From Cricetomys ansorgei (Eukaryota > Chordata > Mammalia > Rodentia > Nesomyidae): a stretch of DNA of 64,000 nt. Below the pieces are notes generated by a model. That model worked only from the letters and a program-made list of their open reading frames with translations, ran no database searches and was not told the DNA's origin. The stretch spans positions 12,578,001 to 12,642,000 of the forward strand of contig JAMJFZ010001258.1 in assembly GCA_026225945.1 (NCBI GenBank), given 5' to 3'. Within the stretch, counting starts at the first letter, position 1. Every line of letters starts with the position of its first letter. A program made the translations under genes and the position numbers. This document shows positions 10,493-22,230 of this stretch, piece after piece.

Positions 10493-11015
10493 CTGATTTT
10501 TTTCTCAAATGGCATCATGGAATACCTTATAAGGTTATAACATATCTGAGGGATGTATTTTGCTAGACAATGGAAGTCAGAGGAAGCAGAGAAGCCCTTG
10601 ACTGACCCCATACAATGGAATCGGCTTCAGAATGGGGGCGGTTGTTAGATACAACTTTGTAATACAACCTTAAAGGGAAAAGACTTTCTACCTTTTCAAA
10701 CATCCAGGAAAGTTCCATTGCAGTGTCAGGAGACTGCAGAGAAGTTGCTTCTAGGTTTATTTGCAAGAGCTTTGTGGAACCGAGTGGCTGGGTGCTGCAC
10801 ACTAGCACACTGACACTCAGCAGAGCCGTCCTGCACCACCAGCTCTGCCTTCTGCGCTCCTTAAAACTCCCTCACTGTCCCCACTGGCTTTCTATTTCAC
10901 TTACAATAAATGATTTAAAGTCATGAATATTTCAAACACTTCACAGTACAAAGAACAATTTGGGAGAGTAAGTCCTTATAACCCAGTTTTAACAAATATT
11001 AACGGTTTGTCAGAT
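10493..11015. other. Intergenic, no recognisable feature
   Basis: Low-copy DNA to the eye; short frames on both strands at 10563-10926 without domains. Confidence 0.5.
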
Positions 11016-11172
11016 TCAATTATTTTTTTTCTCTTTTTGAGACAAAATATTGCTATATAGCCCAGGCTAGCCCTGAAGACCTAAATTCACTACATAGCTC
11101 AGATATGCCATGAACCTGCAGCCTCAGCCTCCCAAGTGCTGGGGTTACAGTTACGTGCATCACCCCGCAGAT
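11016..11172 (-). repeat. Antisense B1 SINE, diverged
   Basis: 'tttttgagacaaaatattgc', 'tatagcccaggctagccctg' and 'gcctcccaagtgctggggtt' match antisense B1. Confidence 0.8.
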
Positions 11173-11213
11173 TTCAATTACTTTCTAAAAGACATCACTC
11201 TACAGTCACAGAA

Positions 11214-11376
11214 TCTGGGGAAGTAGTTCAGTTGTCAGTGTGCTTGTCGCACATGCATACAGCTCTGGAGAGCCCTTCGACTGCATAAGGCGGCGTGGTG
11301 GCTCAGGCCTGAGACAGGAGGATCGGAAGTCTAGGGTCATCCTTGGCTGTACAGAGAGTGTGATGCCAGCCTGGGA
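11214..11376 (+). repeat. B4-type SINE, 5' part (split by an LTR)
   Basis: ID-like head 'gaagtagttcagttgtcagt' and B1-like body 'gcctgagacaggaggatcgg'. The body stops at 'gccagcctggga' and resumes after the LTR at about 11694 with 'ctgggatgcatgagacct', the expected continuation of B1-like sequence, ending in an A/CAAA tail at about 11742. Confidence 0.75.
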
Positions 11377-11693
11377 TGATGCAGAAGTTTATTTCCAGTT
11401 ATGTTTAAAATGGTGGTTGTGTGCACTGTTGAGAAAAGGGCTGCCTAGGCCTTGGCGTTGTGTTGTCTGCAGGCGTTGGCTGTTTGAGTCCTCATGATCT
11501 GCACGTGCTGTCAACAGAGCACCCCAGGAGCTTAGGTATCAAGAAAAACCCCTGAGATAAGGCGCTTGGAGTTCCACCGTCCAGGATGGCACTAGCCATG
11601 ACAGGTGGTTCCCTCTGCTGAGGTCTGGCAGGGTTCACACCACAAAGACACCTCCCTGTCTTCTTTACGGAGACGCACCGGCTAACTGCTACA
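11377..11693 (+). mobile_element. Solo LTR of a class II (ERVK-like) endogenous retrovirus, copy A
   Basis: 317 bp starting TGATGCAGAAG and ending CTGCTACA, so it has the TG...CA ends of a retroviral LTR. It is flanked by a perfect 6-bp duplication CTGGGA (11371-11376 and 11694-11699), the length usual for ERVK. A homologous copy with the same ends lies at 54021-54340. Shared blocks include 'gcactgttgagaaaagggct', 'ttgtctgcaggcgtt' and 'cctccctgtcttcttt'. The polyadenylation word is degraded here to AAGAAA. No internal retroviral genes are present, as expected for a solo LTR left by recombination. Confidence 0.8.
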
Positions 11694-11742
11694 CTGGGAT
11701 GCATGAGACCTTCTCTCAAAAGAACAAAAACAAACAAAACAG
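11694..11742 (+). repeat. B4-type SINE, 3' part after LTR insertion
   Basis: Begins with the second copy of the 6-bp target duplication and continues 'gcatgagaccttctctcaaa' into an A-rich tail with CAAA units. Confidence 0.75.
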
Positions 11743-11799
11743 AAGTCCTGCCATTACAGAATTCCTCAGTTCTTTCTCATACAAGAATAACCACTATTT

Positions 11800-11890
11800 T
11801 GGGTGTGTGGTTGGGTGTGCCAACGCACACTCGTAATCCTGGCTCTGGGCGGCCGAGGCAGGACGGTTCCGATTTCAAGGCCATCGTGAG
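11800..11890 (+). repeat. B1 fragment
   Basis: 'ctcgtaatcctggctctggg', 'ccgaggcaggacgg' and 'tttcaaggccatcgtgag' are B1 blocks. Confidence 0.65.
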
Positions 11891-12111
11891 ATGAAAAACA
11901 AAAGTTTTTATCGCAGATGCACAGCTCTCTAGACATATACATGTCATATATGGCATTGCTTCTATGTTTAACATTTGCACAAAGGGTATACTGTATGTAC
12001 CTTTCTTCAACTCTTATTGCTTTTTAAATCGTGGGGGGCGAGGGGCGTGTATGCGCACTCTCCGAGGCAGGAGGACCCTGGCTGTCCAGATCTCTCACAC
12101 TCTGCTTTACT

Positions 12112-12264
12112 CTTGTTTTGTTTTTCCAAGGCAGTGTTTTTCTGTTGTAGCTCTGGCTGTCCCGGAACTCACTCTGTAGACCAGGCTGGCCTCGATCTCA
12201 CAGAGATCCGCCTGCCTCTGCCTCCAGAATGCTGGGATTAAAGGCGTGCGCCTCCATCGCCCCG
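12112..12264 (-). repeat. Antisense B1 SINE, well preserved
   Basis: 'ggaactcactctgtagacca', 'ggctggcctcgatctcacag' and 'gctgggattaaaggcgtgcg' are near-consensus antisense B1. Confidence 0.95.
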
Positions 12265-12485
12265 TATACTTTATTCTTTTGAGACAGACTCTCCCACTGA
12301 TTCTGGAGCTAGGCTGGCAGCCAGCAAACCCTGGAGATCTTCCTGTCTCCACTCTCCACAGCTCTGGGGTTACAGGTCACACACACACAGCCACACCCCA
12401 GCTTGTTATGTAGGTGCTGGGATCCAAACTCTGGTCCTTGTGCTTGTGTAGCGAGCTCTCTGACCTACGGAGCCCCTTCAGCCCT
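12265..12485 (-). repeat. Antisense RSINE1/B4-type SINE
   Basis: 'ttttgagacagactctccca', 'tctggggttacaggtc' and 'gtaggtgctgggatccaaac' follow antisense RSINE1/B4 order, ending 'gagccccttcagccc'. Confidence 0.75.
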
Positions 12486-12689
12486 TCTTTCATTGCCTTT
12501 ACTCAGTAAATTCTAACGGGGCTTCGTCCAGGCTGATTTAGTCTCTTTCTTGTCAAAGTGAAACACCCACACACTGAACACACAGCTCCAGGAAACAGCT
12601 CAAAACTTCCACTGGAAGTAAGCAGAGAAGGGGTCGGACCTGCACCCCATCGCCCAGTCCCGTTCCCACCATGCACCTTCTCAGAGACA

Positions 12690-13245
12690 ACTGCTCTTTC
12701 GACTTCTGCTGCCATAAATCAATTTTGTCTATTTTGAACTTAGTATTTACTTGTTTAGAGACAGGCTCCTTAAGTATCTTCAGCTGCATCAAACTTGTGT
12801 CCTTCCAGTTCCCACCTCCAGAGGGCGGGACCCACAGGAACCTGCCAGCACGCACAGTTCCTGGTGCTGGAAACCCAATCCAAGGCTTCCTGCGAGCTAG
12901 GCAAGTCTACAGCTGATCCCCACCCCCTGATGCGAACTCAGTATAAATGGAATCATGTGATATATTCCCCGAGTCTTCTTCCCTTCGACATTATGCCTGT
13001 GAGTTTCATCTTGTTCTTTGCAGAAAGCTGTAAATCTTTATAGTGATATACAGTCCTCCGTTGTACGCCTGTAACATCGCTTATTGATGCGCTCCGCCTT
13101 GATGGATAGTAGTACATTTTCAGTGGGGTTATTATGAACAGTGCTGATATAAATACTTCAACACTATTTATGTGGATGCCTGCACCAGTTTCTCTTGGGT
13201 CTATTCCTAGGTGTGGACTTCCTGGGTCCCATGTAGTATAGACAT
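12690..13245 (-). repeat. Old antisense L1 (L1M-type) fragment, split by a B4 SINE
   Basis: 'ttttgtctattttgaactta' at about 12723 and 'agtataaatggaatcatgtg' after the SINE are adjacent blocks in old L1 complement-strand sequence. Further matches are 'cctgtgagtttcatcttg', 'ttattatgaacagtgctg' and 'tttctcttgggtctattcct'. The reading frame is broken throughout, so this is a dead fragment. Confidence 0.7.
12747..12933 (-). repeat. Antisense B4-type SINE nested in L1 with target duplication
   Basis: The 3' side 'ctgcgagctaggcaagtcta' with 'cagctgatccccacccc' is the complement of an ID-like head. It is flanked by imperfect 11-bp direct repeats GAACTTAGTAT (12736-12746) and GAACTCAGTAT (12934-12944), consistent with L1-mediated insertion. 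Confidence 0.75.
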
Positions 13246-14732
13246 ACGATGGAGAAGTACTGTGTTTCTCCAACCCCCAGGACAAGGCCCATGCTTTTTT
13301 CTCAGGGCCCCTTCTCGCGTCTCCCACCTCCTCCTTGTTACCCTTCCCCTGTGGGTCACACAGAAGCTCTAGCTCTCCGCCTCTCTCGAGCCTCCCTGTT
13401 TCTCTGTGTTCTAGTTCCTCTGCCTGCCCTCACCCGATCCACCCTCTTTCTAGAAGCCTATTTATGGCCTCCTCTATGCTGCTGGTTCACTGGGTGGCTT
13501 TCTTGTCCTTTGACAAGGATGGGCCCCTTCATCTTCTCTGGGATAGCACTCACTGGAGCTGGACAAAGTGAGGTCACTTGCAGTAAGTCAGCTGCAGGCG
13601 GTAAACTGGGAGGACAGGAGCACGCGGCTGGACTCTCTCTGTATGTACCTTTAAGTGACACGTACATTAGCACTTTACAGATTTCAGAAAAGACCAAGAG
13701 GAACTCGTTTCCTCACAGCATATGAAAGCAACCAATTGGTTCTTTATAAAACGCAACAAGAAAGTCAGAACTCTGGAAGTTAGATTTCAATTGACAAAGT
13801 TTTCTTCAACTATTTTTTTTTTTTTAAATTTTACTTAAGAGTCACTCACTCATGGAACAAATGTTTAGTCCAAACTGGTTGTATGTCAGACCTTCTTCTC
13901 AGCTCTGGGAGTGTGTGCCATGTGAGTGCGCCAGGCCATCACTTTGTACTTAGATAAAGTTTGCATTCTGGTGTCTTAACAATATCACTACTTATTATTC
14001 ATAGTTGTCTACACGGTTTCTTGGCTCTCCACGGTGAAAAATTTCCATTTTGCTTCTAAACTCCTGAGCAGGTCACTTCGGCGGTACTAGACAACACAGA
14101 CACATGGCCAAGAGTGTTGGCCTAAAAGAATGGGGTTTTCCAAAGACCTGTGGGCGTAAGGGGTCCTGTTCTCACCACAATAGCCAACATCCTCAATCTG
14201 GTGTAGAGAAGGAGGTGCACACTTAAAAGAAGACTTATTTCTTGTAGCTTTCATTATGCTGAACAGATATTAAGAGTAGCTAGTTGAAAGGGCCAAATAT
14301 AATGGTTTTCCATTGCATAATTTATTGCCAGCTCCACAGAGCTCCACAAAGACATGGCATTCCATTTGCGAGATTAAAGACGTGAGGGTAGCACTTTCCT
14401 GCCACAATTTCTACAACACGCAGTGGGAGTTAGTAAGCAGCGAACCCCCTCCTCACCACCCCCACATCTCCAGGGAACATGGCTGAGTGCAGATGCTCAG
14501 GATGCTTGCTTGGCACTTGCAGTGTGCTGGGCCACCAGCCCTGACCCTGCCCGTGACAGCCCTTTGGCCAGCAGCGTCACCCCAGCTGCAAGGCCAGCGA
14601 GCAGAAGCACACAGACTGGTGCTGCCTTCTTGGAAGGACTCAATTATTTTAAGGACATTCACAGATTAATATGCCTCCCAAGAAATTAACGAACCGGAAA
14701 AACTGATTCCTCTCAGAGAAAAAAGGAGAAAG
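13246..14732. other. Intergenic, no recognisable feature
   Basis: Several short frames (for example 13249-13725) overlap on both strands without domain or codon signal. A pyrimidine-rich stretch runs at 13310-13450. Nothing else recognised. Confidence 0.55.
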
Positions 14733-14793
14733 TCACACACACACACACACACACACACGCACGCACGCACACACACACACACGCGCACACACA
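14733..14793. repeat. (CA)n with CACG variants
   Basis: About 60 bp of CA units with several CGCA substitutions in the centre. Confidence 0.95.
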
Positions 14794-15639
14794 GAGAGAG
14801 AAACAGAGACAGAAAAAGACCCAGAAAAGTAGGAAACATTTGATTTCCAGGAAAGCAAAAATAATAAAGGGAAAACTAAATCGTCAATAAAGCCCCTGAA
14901 AATATCTTTCAGGGACTTTGGAGGTGAGTCCGTGGAAGATGTCTTCACCCATGACAAGCACGTGAGAAAGAAACCATGAAATGAAAGCTACCATCCATGT
15001 ACTAAATGCCCGCCTTACATCAGGCACCATACAACAGGAGCTTAATAAAGAACTGTGGGTGTGGTTACTCTTCTCACTGTTCTTGTTATAACTGAAGGTA
15101 GTTTGAGATGGACTAGACGAGCCACTGAATTTTACAGAAAAAAAAAAAAAACAATTAGAAAACTGAATTGCATTGCGTCCCTCCAGTTACGCAGACCAAG
15201 AGCTACAATGGTCCCTATCACCAGGATCCCATGGGCCACCAAACAGAGGCCTCTCCAACTACAGTTCTCTGCACTCCACCTCAAGACCGTGATTAAAGTC
15301 CAAGCAAGGTCACCTGCAGAACCTCAGGCCTCCTCCCTGAGTCAGGCCTTTGTGCTGAATGTAGGGGTTTTTTCAATGTGGAACTTAAACAGCGAAACCC
15401 ATCTTCCATTTCTACAAATGTGCAAGTGCACTGTGGAATTGGTGGTGGTGGTGGTACTCGGGTATTTTACATTTCAAATGTAAAACTTTCCATTCTCACC
15501 ATCAGAATTTATACTTCCGTTTGCTCCACTTAAATAACATCCACCACTATTATATTTTTATGTTTGTTTTTATGACATTTTAATGTTCCTATGAATGCCT
15601 TGTCTTCAACGTTATCCCACAGATGCTAGAAGAGGGTAT
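14794..15639. other. Intergenic, no recognisable feature
   Basis: A 142-residue frame at 15055-15483 crosses a 14-A run and a GGT repeat and resembles no family I know; not called as a gene. Confidence 0.55.
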
Positions 15640-15752
15640 TGAAATCCCTCCAGACTGGAGATGGATGCGAGCCACCCTATGGGTGCTGGGAATTGAACCC
15701 AGGTCCTCTGGAAGAGTAGCCAGTAACCACTGAGACATCTCTCCAGCCTCCT
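15640..15752 (-). repeat. Antisense B2 head fragment
   Basis: 'gggtgctgggaattgaaccc', 'aggtcctctggaagagtagc' and 'gagacatctctccagcctcc' are near-consensus antisense B2. Confidence 0.92.
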
Positions 15753-15929
15753 TTTTGCATCCTCCAGCATGCTTATCTTCTACAAAAGCTATACCATTCC
15801 TTAACAGCAATTTGCCTCCAACTCCTGCCCCAGTTCCTAGTAGAGTGGGTGTCTCATGTTAGTAACTTAACACAATTTTTAGTGGGCAAACACATTATCA
15901 GGCTGGCGACATCTTTTAATAAAGATGTT

Positions 15930-16105
15930 GACATCTCCGTAGATAAAGATGCTGACTGACAATCCTACCGATCTGATTTCCGTCTCTGAGACCTACACAG
16001 TAGGGGAGAACGGACTCCCACAAGTTGTCCTCTGACCTCCACGCATGCAGGCGTGGTGGCACAACGCCCATCACCATCACCCTAATAAATAAATGTAAAA
16101 AAGTA
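15930..16105 (+). repeat. B2/B3 SINE, 3' portion
   Basis: 'tcccacaagttgtcctctga', 'cctccacgcatgcaggcgtg' and the tail 'aataaataaatgtaaaaaag' are B2 3' blocks. Confidence 0.8.
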
Positions 16106-17415
16106 AATTAATATTAATGAGGACCTCTAAAAAGTAAACAACAATTTAGTAGCTGTACTTGAGATATATGACTGTCTGTGCCAGCTCTTTCCTAGAATCA
16201 GTTCCCTAATCAAACCGTTTAGGTTCAAATTCCTTCTACATAACTCCACCTGAGGACAATAGCTTGGGCCAGGATGGACGCATGACCCAACCTGAGGCAA
16301 TTAGATTCTTCTTTCCTAGCGGGACTCCAGAGGCAGCAATGAGCCTTAGATATACCTGGACTGAGAAGTTGCCAGACCCTCGTGCAGAGAAGGCTTCCCA
16401 CCCGGGTAAAGAAGCAGAAGGGGGGAAAATCTGCAGTCAGAAAGTAAAACGAACGTCTGGTGTAGTGATCCTTAATGTTAGCACTGCGGGGTGGGGGGGG
16501 GGGGCGCCGAAAACAGGAGATTCACACAGGCACATGTGCACGAAAGAAAAAGGAAAGTAAAACAGATGCACAGTGCTGAAATAGAGACAAGGAATAAATA
16601 AAATTATTGCTTGCATTTTCAAAGATTTGCTACTTCCTGGTTCTCCTCATGGAAGATGTCCAGATGTCTGTGCTCTTCGAGAAGCTGCTACTATGTGTTG
16701 TAAATGGAGCCCCACCCACCGCCTTTTCGACACCTCCAGTCCGTGTCTAGTGCTTGTAAACCCGAGTCCTAAGGAAGACGTGCATGACGCCCATTTCAGG
16801 AAGGAAGATTAACCGGGTTGAATTAATCAGGTTGATTGCTCACCCGAGGCAGTTTGCTTACTGATGACGACCTGGATCTCAGCCAGATCAGCTCACCAGC
16901 CCAGTCGCTAAGGCTTCTGCTTCATTACCTACGGGGTAAGAAACAGCCGAGTCCGGGAGACCCTCCCTCGGCTTTATACAGGGAAGGGCTGCGCTGAAGG
17001 CAAGGTCAAAGTCAAGGCTTGACCTTGGGCCTTTGAGTGTTTCACGTCTTTTACCTGAAGATGAACAAACTCGAGGATTCAAACAGGACAAGAAATCGTG
17101 ATTTCAAAGACATTTCCGAATAGAGAAATGAAAGAAAATGGAAGGGGGAGGAGTCAAAACAAAACCAATTTCCTAAAATAAAATTGTGGCCCCTGGCTAT
17201 TTTTTTTTTTTTAAAGGAAAAAGAAAAAATTGCTTTAGAATTCCCCCAAAGGATTTTTTTCTCTCTCTCATTTTTATATGTCATTCACTAACCAAGTCTG
17301 AGGTTGCTGGCTTCTGGAAAATTCAGGGAATTTTGAAAAAGAAAAGGGCTGTTTGTAGTTAAAATAGAAGTATAAAGAGTGATCTTTTATACCAAGAGGA
17401 TGCTGGGAATTTACC
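16106..17415. other. Intergenic; G-run at 16487-16505
   Basis: No exon recognised. A G-rich run (GCGGGGT then at least 10 G) lies at about 16487-16505, and a T12 run near 17200. The open frame 16264-16560 crosses the G-run and is not gene-like. Confidence 0.5.
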
Positions 17416-17419
17416 TGTC

Positions 17420-17815
17420 TTAGTAGTTCTACTGCTGTGATGTAACACCATGATTACATGGAGGAGGAAAGGGTTTATCTGGCTTACACTTCCAGATCAT
17501 AGTCCACCACTGGAGGAAATCAGGGCAGGAACTCAAACAGGGCAGGAACCTGAAGGCGGGAGCTGATGCAGAGGCCATGGAGGGGTGCTGTTTACTGGCT
17601 TGCTCATCATGGCTTGGTCAGCCTGTTTTCTTATAGAACCCAGGACCACCAGCCCCGAGGTGGCACCACCCACACTGGCTGGGCCCTCCCCCATCAATCA
17701 CCAATTAAGAAAATGCCCACAGCCAGATCTTATGGAGGTATTTTCTCAGTTGAGGTTCCTTCCCTTGGGATGACTCTAACCTGTGTCAAGTTGTCATAAA
17801 ACCAGCCAGCACATC
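17420..17815 (-). repeat. Rodent dispersed repeat of about 390 bp (Lx/L1-3'-like), copy 2
   Basis: Same block order as the copy at 4985-5372: 'gggtttatctggcttacact', 'ggcaggaactcaaacagggc', 'aggccatggaggggtgctgt' and 'ctgtgtcaagttgtcataaa'. Slightly better preserved. Class name uncertain. Confidence 0.72.
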
Positions 17816-18295
17816 TCCTGTTGAGTAGCTGAGATTAGATTAGATTAGTAGGAAACCATCCACATCTTCAGTTCTGAAGGCCTTAAAACATAATGTGCTA
17901 GTCTGGGGACCAGATGTCTGGGCAGGATTAGGCGTGTAGCCTAGAGTTACAGAATAATATTTTTTCCCTCTATGAATCTAATTGTGTCCTTGGCTTCTTT
18001 GGTTGTTCAAGTTACCAGATTTCCTTCCGGTATTCTGGGGGCCTGGTCATTAAAAGACTGCTGTTACCAGTGTGCAGCAGGAGGCTGCGGACCCCACAAG
18101 ACCATGTGAAGAGGCAGGCAGAGAACTGCCCGATGAAATTCCTTTGTGGGACATCAGGAAGAGGCAGCTTTCACCCGCTGATGGCTTAGCAAGCAGTACG
18201 CCTTGTTATCATGGCTGTAATTAGCAACCGGGCTATATAGACAGGGCATCTCTGGTGTCCCGTCCTTCCCCATGTCCAGCAACCAGGAGAGGAGA
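17816..18295. other. Intergenic, no recognisable feature
   Basis: Contains a short GATTA triplicate at 17831-17847; nothing else recognised. Confidence 0.5.
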
Positions 18296-18299
18296 CGCC

Positions 18300-18850
18300 T
18301 ACAGAAGGGAGCTCACCCATATACACCGCTGGTGAGAACGCAAACTAGTGCAGCACCATGAAAGTCAGCGGGGAGGGTCCTCAAAAAAAACTAAAACCAG
18401 ACCTTCCAATGCAGCTCCTCTACCCCATTCCTGGGTGTTTACCCATTTGACTCTAAGCCCACCTCCCAGAGGTGCTCGAAAATCAGTGTTTACTGTAGCG
18501 CTCTTTTCAATAGCTAGCTTATTGAAGCGACATGTATGTTCAATGTCAGAGGAATGAGTAAAGCAAGCATGATGTGTATGCAGAATCATCCAGAAAGAAG
18601 ACGTTATGCTATTTGCAGGAAAATTAATGCAACTGGAGATCATTTTGTTAAATAAATTGAGCCAATTTCAGAAAGACAGATATTGTATGCTTTCTCTCAT
18701 ATGTGATCCCTAGACTTTACATAGGTGTAAAATCACATATGCACATATATCTATATGACACAAGAGTAGAAATGAACTGTCTAGGGGAACAAAGAGGTCG
18801 GAGTTACCGAGGGAACACACTTAAGATCTAACACATTATATGAGAATGTA
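18300..18850 (+). repeat. Old L1 (L1M-type) 3' fragment
   Basis: Ordered matches to the end of old L1 elements: 'ctggtgagaacgcaaactag', 'cattcctgggtgtttaccca', 'tcttttcaatagctagctta' and 'gaaagacagatattgtatgc'. The frame is interrupted by stops and indels. No intact ORF2 segment remains. Confidence 0.7.
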
Positions 18851-18939
18851 CTTACACACGGGCCCATGAACAATGAATATACAATGGAAAAAATTTTAAT
18901 TAAAAAAATTGGGTGTGTGTACATGTGGTTATGTTTCTT

Positions 18940-19043
18940 TCTCTCTCTGTCTTTCTCTGTTTGTGTGTGTGTCATATAGCTCAGACTGGCCTTGAACTCT
19001 TGATTTTGCTGTCCCCATTTCCCAAACGCTAGCATTAAGGACT
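18940..19043 (-). repeat. Antisense B1-like remnant
   Basis: 'catatagctcagactggcct' and 'tgaactcttgattttgctgt' resemble complement B1, preceded by TC- and TG-rich simple sequence. Confidence 0.5.
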
Positions 19044-19195
19044 ATACCAGCCAGAGGGTGTACACCTTTAATTCCAGTAACGGGGAGGCCGAGTCACCGG
19101 GATCTCTGTGAGTTTGTGGTCAGTCTGGTCTACAGGGTAAGTTCCAGGAGAGCCAGGGCTACCCTGTCTTAAAAAAGAAAAGAAAAAAATTAAAA
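19044..19195 (+). repeat. B1 SINE
   Basis: 'tacacctttaattccagtaa', 'gggatctctgtgagtttgtg' and 'ggtctacagggtaagttcca' are B1; ends in an A-rich tail near 19195. Confidence 0.85.
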
Positions 19196-21700
19196 GCCAG
19201 CAAACACTTTCCTGGGAGTTGACCTCACTTTCTACTCTAAATCCTGGGCATGGGGGCATCCTTTGGATGTGCTCCCGAACACAAGTTAATAGTTAGGGCC
19301 AGTTCTAAAAAGAACGGAGCAAGAAGTATGAACCCTGGCAAGTTTTCATGCCAGGCCTTGTATGTCCCTACCAGAGGTCAGCCGGGGTCAGGAAGCAATG
19401 CTGCCCCGGCCAGCTGCTAGAGTTAACTGAGTCAGTACCACTTTGGCTAGGAGGGAGCCTCAAATTTCAGTCGACTTTGCACGTTTCTAGGTGATGGTCT
19501 GGCGAGACCTCATCCTACGGATTAGTTATCCACCACCACAGAGTATGTCTAGAAGGCGGCTGACTAGAAAGATCCCCAGGGCCCTCCATGGTCACAAGGC
19601 TGGCTTGTGGTGGAGCTGCAGCGGGAGCCCAGGTTGGATAAGGCCTATCCTGAGACCATTCTCCAACTCCGAAACACAGCACGTGGCAGCAGCCTCATCT
19701 GTGGCTGTCTGCTGTGATCGCAAGCACTCACAAGGGCAACCATTGACAAAGTTCACAGCGCTACCCTGGGTGGAGTGCGGGGCAGGTGGCAAGTGGCAGA
19801 AATGTTTCAGAGAGGGTAGGGATGGGCGGGGTCAAAGTCCAAGCGATTAGAAGGTCCAGCCTAAGCACAGGAAAGCTAAATAATAGAGCAGGATGTAAGT
19901 GAGGTTCAGTACAGTAGAGGCTGAGTGAGCAGAGTGTAATACGCGGTTAGGAACCGCCATGACAGTCCTCGGTATGAAGGAATAGCGCTGTGCTTTTACA
20001 CAGGGCTTAACAGTTTCCTGTGCTTTCCTGGGTGCTGCCTTTTTTGAGGCAGCCTGAAGACTCTCCCAGGGGCAGGAGGAAGAGGAGGAGGACCCTGCAT
20101 GGAGGACCATGCAGCATGCACAGTCCCTGTCCTGGAGGTACATCCAGTCTTTGCTGGGAAGTCCAGGCAATTTCTGGTACTTGTGTAAATGGAGAATTGG
20201 AAGTGAAGGAATCTCCAGGTGTTAGGACGCTGCTGAGTGTGCTCTGCAGATGAACTCATCTTGCCTGTGAACAGGCTCTTAAGCATGATGGAGAGACGGA
20301 GACAGCTGGTCTAGGACTAACTAGATCTTAGCATTAGGGAATTTGCTTAGTTTATCTTGGTCTCAGTTTGTCTCTCTAAAATTAGATGAATGGTCTGGTC
20401 TCTTCCAGCTAGGAAATTCTTTGATTCAAAGCCTTAGAACCAAATCATACAATTTCATGTTTTTGAAAAATCAGGTCTGGAGGTATCAGTTTGCATCTTT
20501 ATTTTGGGCACTCTTTCCATTATTTACCCTCAGCTTACCCTTGTTTCCATTTTCACGGCTGCAGCTTCTCATCTGAGCTCACAGAGTCCTTGGGTCGGAC
20601 TCATCCGCCAGTTCACTGGCAGAGGTGACAACACTGCGGTTTGTTCGCCTCCGGCACTGTCTTCAGCTGACATTTCCAACGCAGACTACCCGGTGTACCT
20701 ACCACGCATTAGGCACAGCTCCATCTGCAAGTCAATTTCTGCTGAATTCTATTATTTTGGAGGGAAAGTCGTTATACAGGAGACGCTCAATAAACCTGAG
20801 GTGAGCAGAAAGGAATCTGGGGAACACTGGTGGGAAGAAGTCCAAACTGGAAGCGTGACCTGCCCCACTTCACACTTAGAGATCCTTTCTCCTACAGGTG
20901 TAGATAGCCTCTGTCCATCTTGACATTGTGCTGGGGTTGGGAGGTGATATTCAGTTTTGTTTTGTTTTGTTTTTCTAATTGAGATAATTCAGAAGAAAAG
21001 GAGGAACAGAATGTATGTCCAAGTTGTGCTTAAAAACCTCAATTTGAGAGACATCAGGTTGTCTTTGGAGTTTCTTAGGCAGGCAAAGGTTGTCACCAGG
21101 CAGGTGAGCACCAAGTTGCCAGGACAGTGGCAGCGTGGAGCTATCTCTCCCAAGACTTCTTGTGTTTGGTGTTCTGTTCAATGCAGTTGGGCTCAGGAGG
21201 AGCAGTCTGTGTGGGAACAAGTTGGTGCTGTTTTGGCTGAGCTAACTGCTCTAATTCTCAAGGGGACCCACAGCAAACTGAGACCAGTCCTCCATTTTCC
21301 TTAAAACAGACACCTTCCCTCACCAGGGGCTTATCAGGATTAATTAGCACATCTGGAAGCTTGACTGGCCACAGAGGAAGAGTGATGAGTGCCTTTGTGA
21401 ATCAGCTCATCCTGAAGCACAGGCTGCCTTGACGCATATGGAAGAGGACTTGGGGCTGGACTGGCACCCTCTCACCTTCCATAGCTCAGAGCTGAGTGTA
21501 TATCCTGGGTGAAGCTTTGGAGAGCAACCCTTGTTCAAGAAGGCAGACTGTCAGCTCCAACATTCCCCATTAACCAAATACCCTTGTTGAGGGAGTCCCT
21601 TCTTCTAGCCTTCACCAACAAGGATTTCCCATCACCATCTCTGAGCTAGAGAACTCCCATGCCTGGTGTCGAGACTCCTACACTCGTCTGTTTTGTGAAT
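19196..21700. other. Intergenic, low-repeat block
   Basis: About 2.5 kb without a recognisable SINE, the longest such block upstream of the promoter zone. Open frames at 19491-19850, 20504-20923 and 20957-21304 have no domain I recognise and are crossed by frames on the other strand. A short GTTTT repeat lies at 20955-20973. Regulatory content cannot be judged by eye. Confidence 0.55.
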
Positions 21701-21719
21701 GTATGTGAACGTATGTCTT

Positions 21720-21980
21720 GTATGTGTGTGCCTGTGTGAACACACACTCATAGGCCAGAGGAAGACAACTGGTATCTACTCTCCACCTTATTCCCTTGAG
21801 ACAGGATCTCTCATTAAACCTGGAACTTATAGTTTCTGTGGCTAGGCTGGCTAGCCTGTCTAGCCAGCAAGCCCCTGCAATTCTCTGCCTCTGTCCCACA
21901 CGGTGCTAGGCTGATAGGCTCGTGGCCACACCTGGCTTTTACCTTTGGGGATCTGAACTCTGGTAGCCATGCTTGCTCAG
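21720..21980 (-). repeat. Antisense RSINE1/B4-type SINE
   Basis: 'ctccaccttattcccttgag', 'acaggatctctcattaaacc', 'tggctggctagcc'-like core and 'ggctcgtggccacacctggc' follow antisense RSINE1 order. Confidence 0.85.
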
Positions 21981-22009
21981 CCAGAATTCTTAAAAAATTT
22001 TCTTTTTAA

Positions 22010-22230
22010 AGGTTTTTAAAATGTTACGTGTTTAAGTGTTTTGCCTGTGCGTGTGTGTATGTGCACCATGCTGGGTGCCCCAGGAGGCCAGAAGAGGGTG
22101 TCTGATCCTCTGGAACTGAAGTTATGGATGGTTGTAAGCCACTGAGTGGGGTGCTGGGAATCGAACCCAGGTCCTGAGTAAATGCAACAAGTGCTCTTAA
22201 CAAGGACCACCGTTTCTCCAGCGCCAGTGC
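22010..22230 (-). repeat. Antisense B3/B2 SINE
   Basis: 'ggccagaagagggtgtctga', 'tcctctggaactgaagttat' and 'gtgctgggaatcgaacccag' are antisense B3; the end block is 'ccgtttctccagcgcc'. Confidence 0.88.

Noticed and set aside
9788..10496. Frames of up to 197 codons rich in His-Thr or Cys-Val
   Set aside because: Artefacts of the CA microsatellite; no start context or flanking coding sequence.
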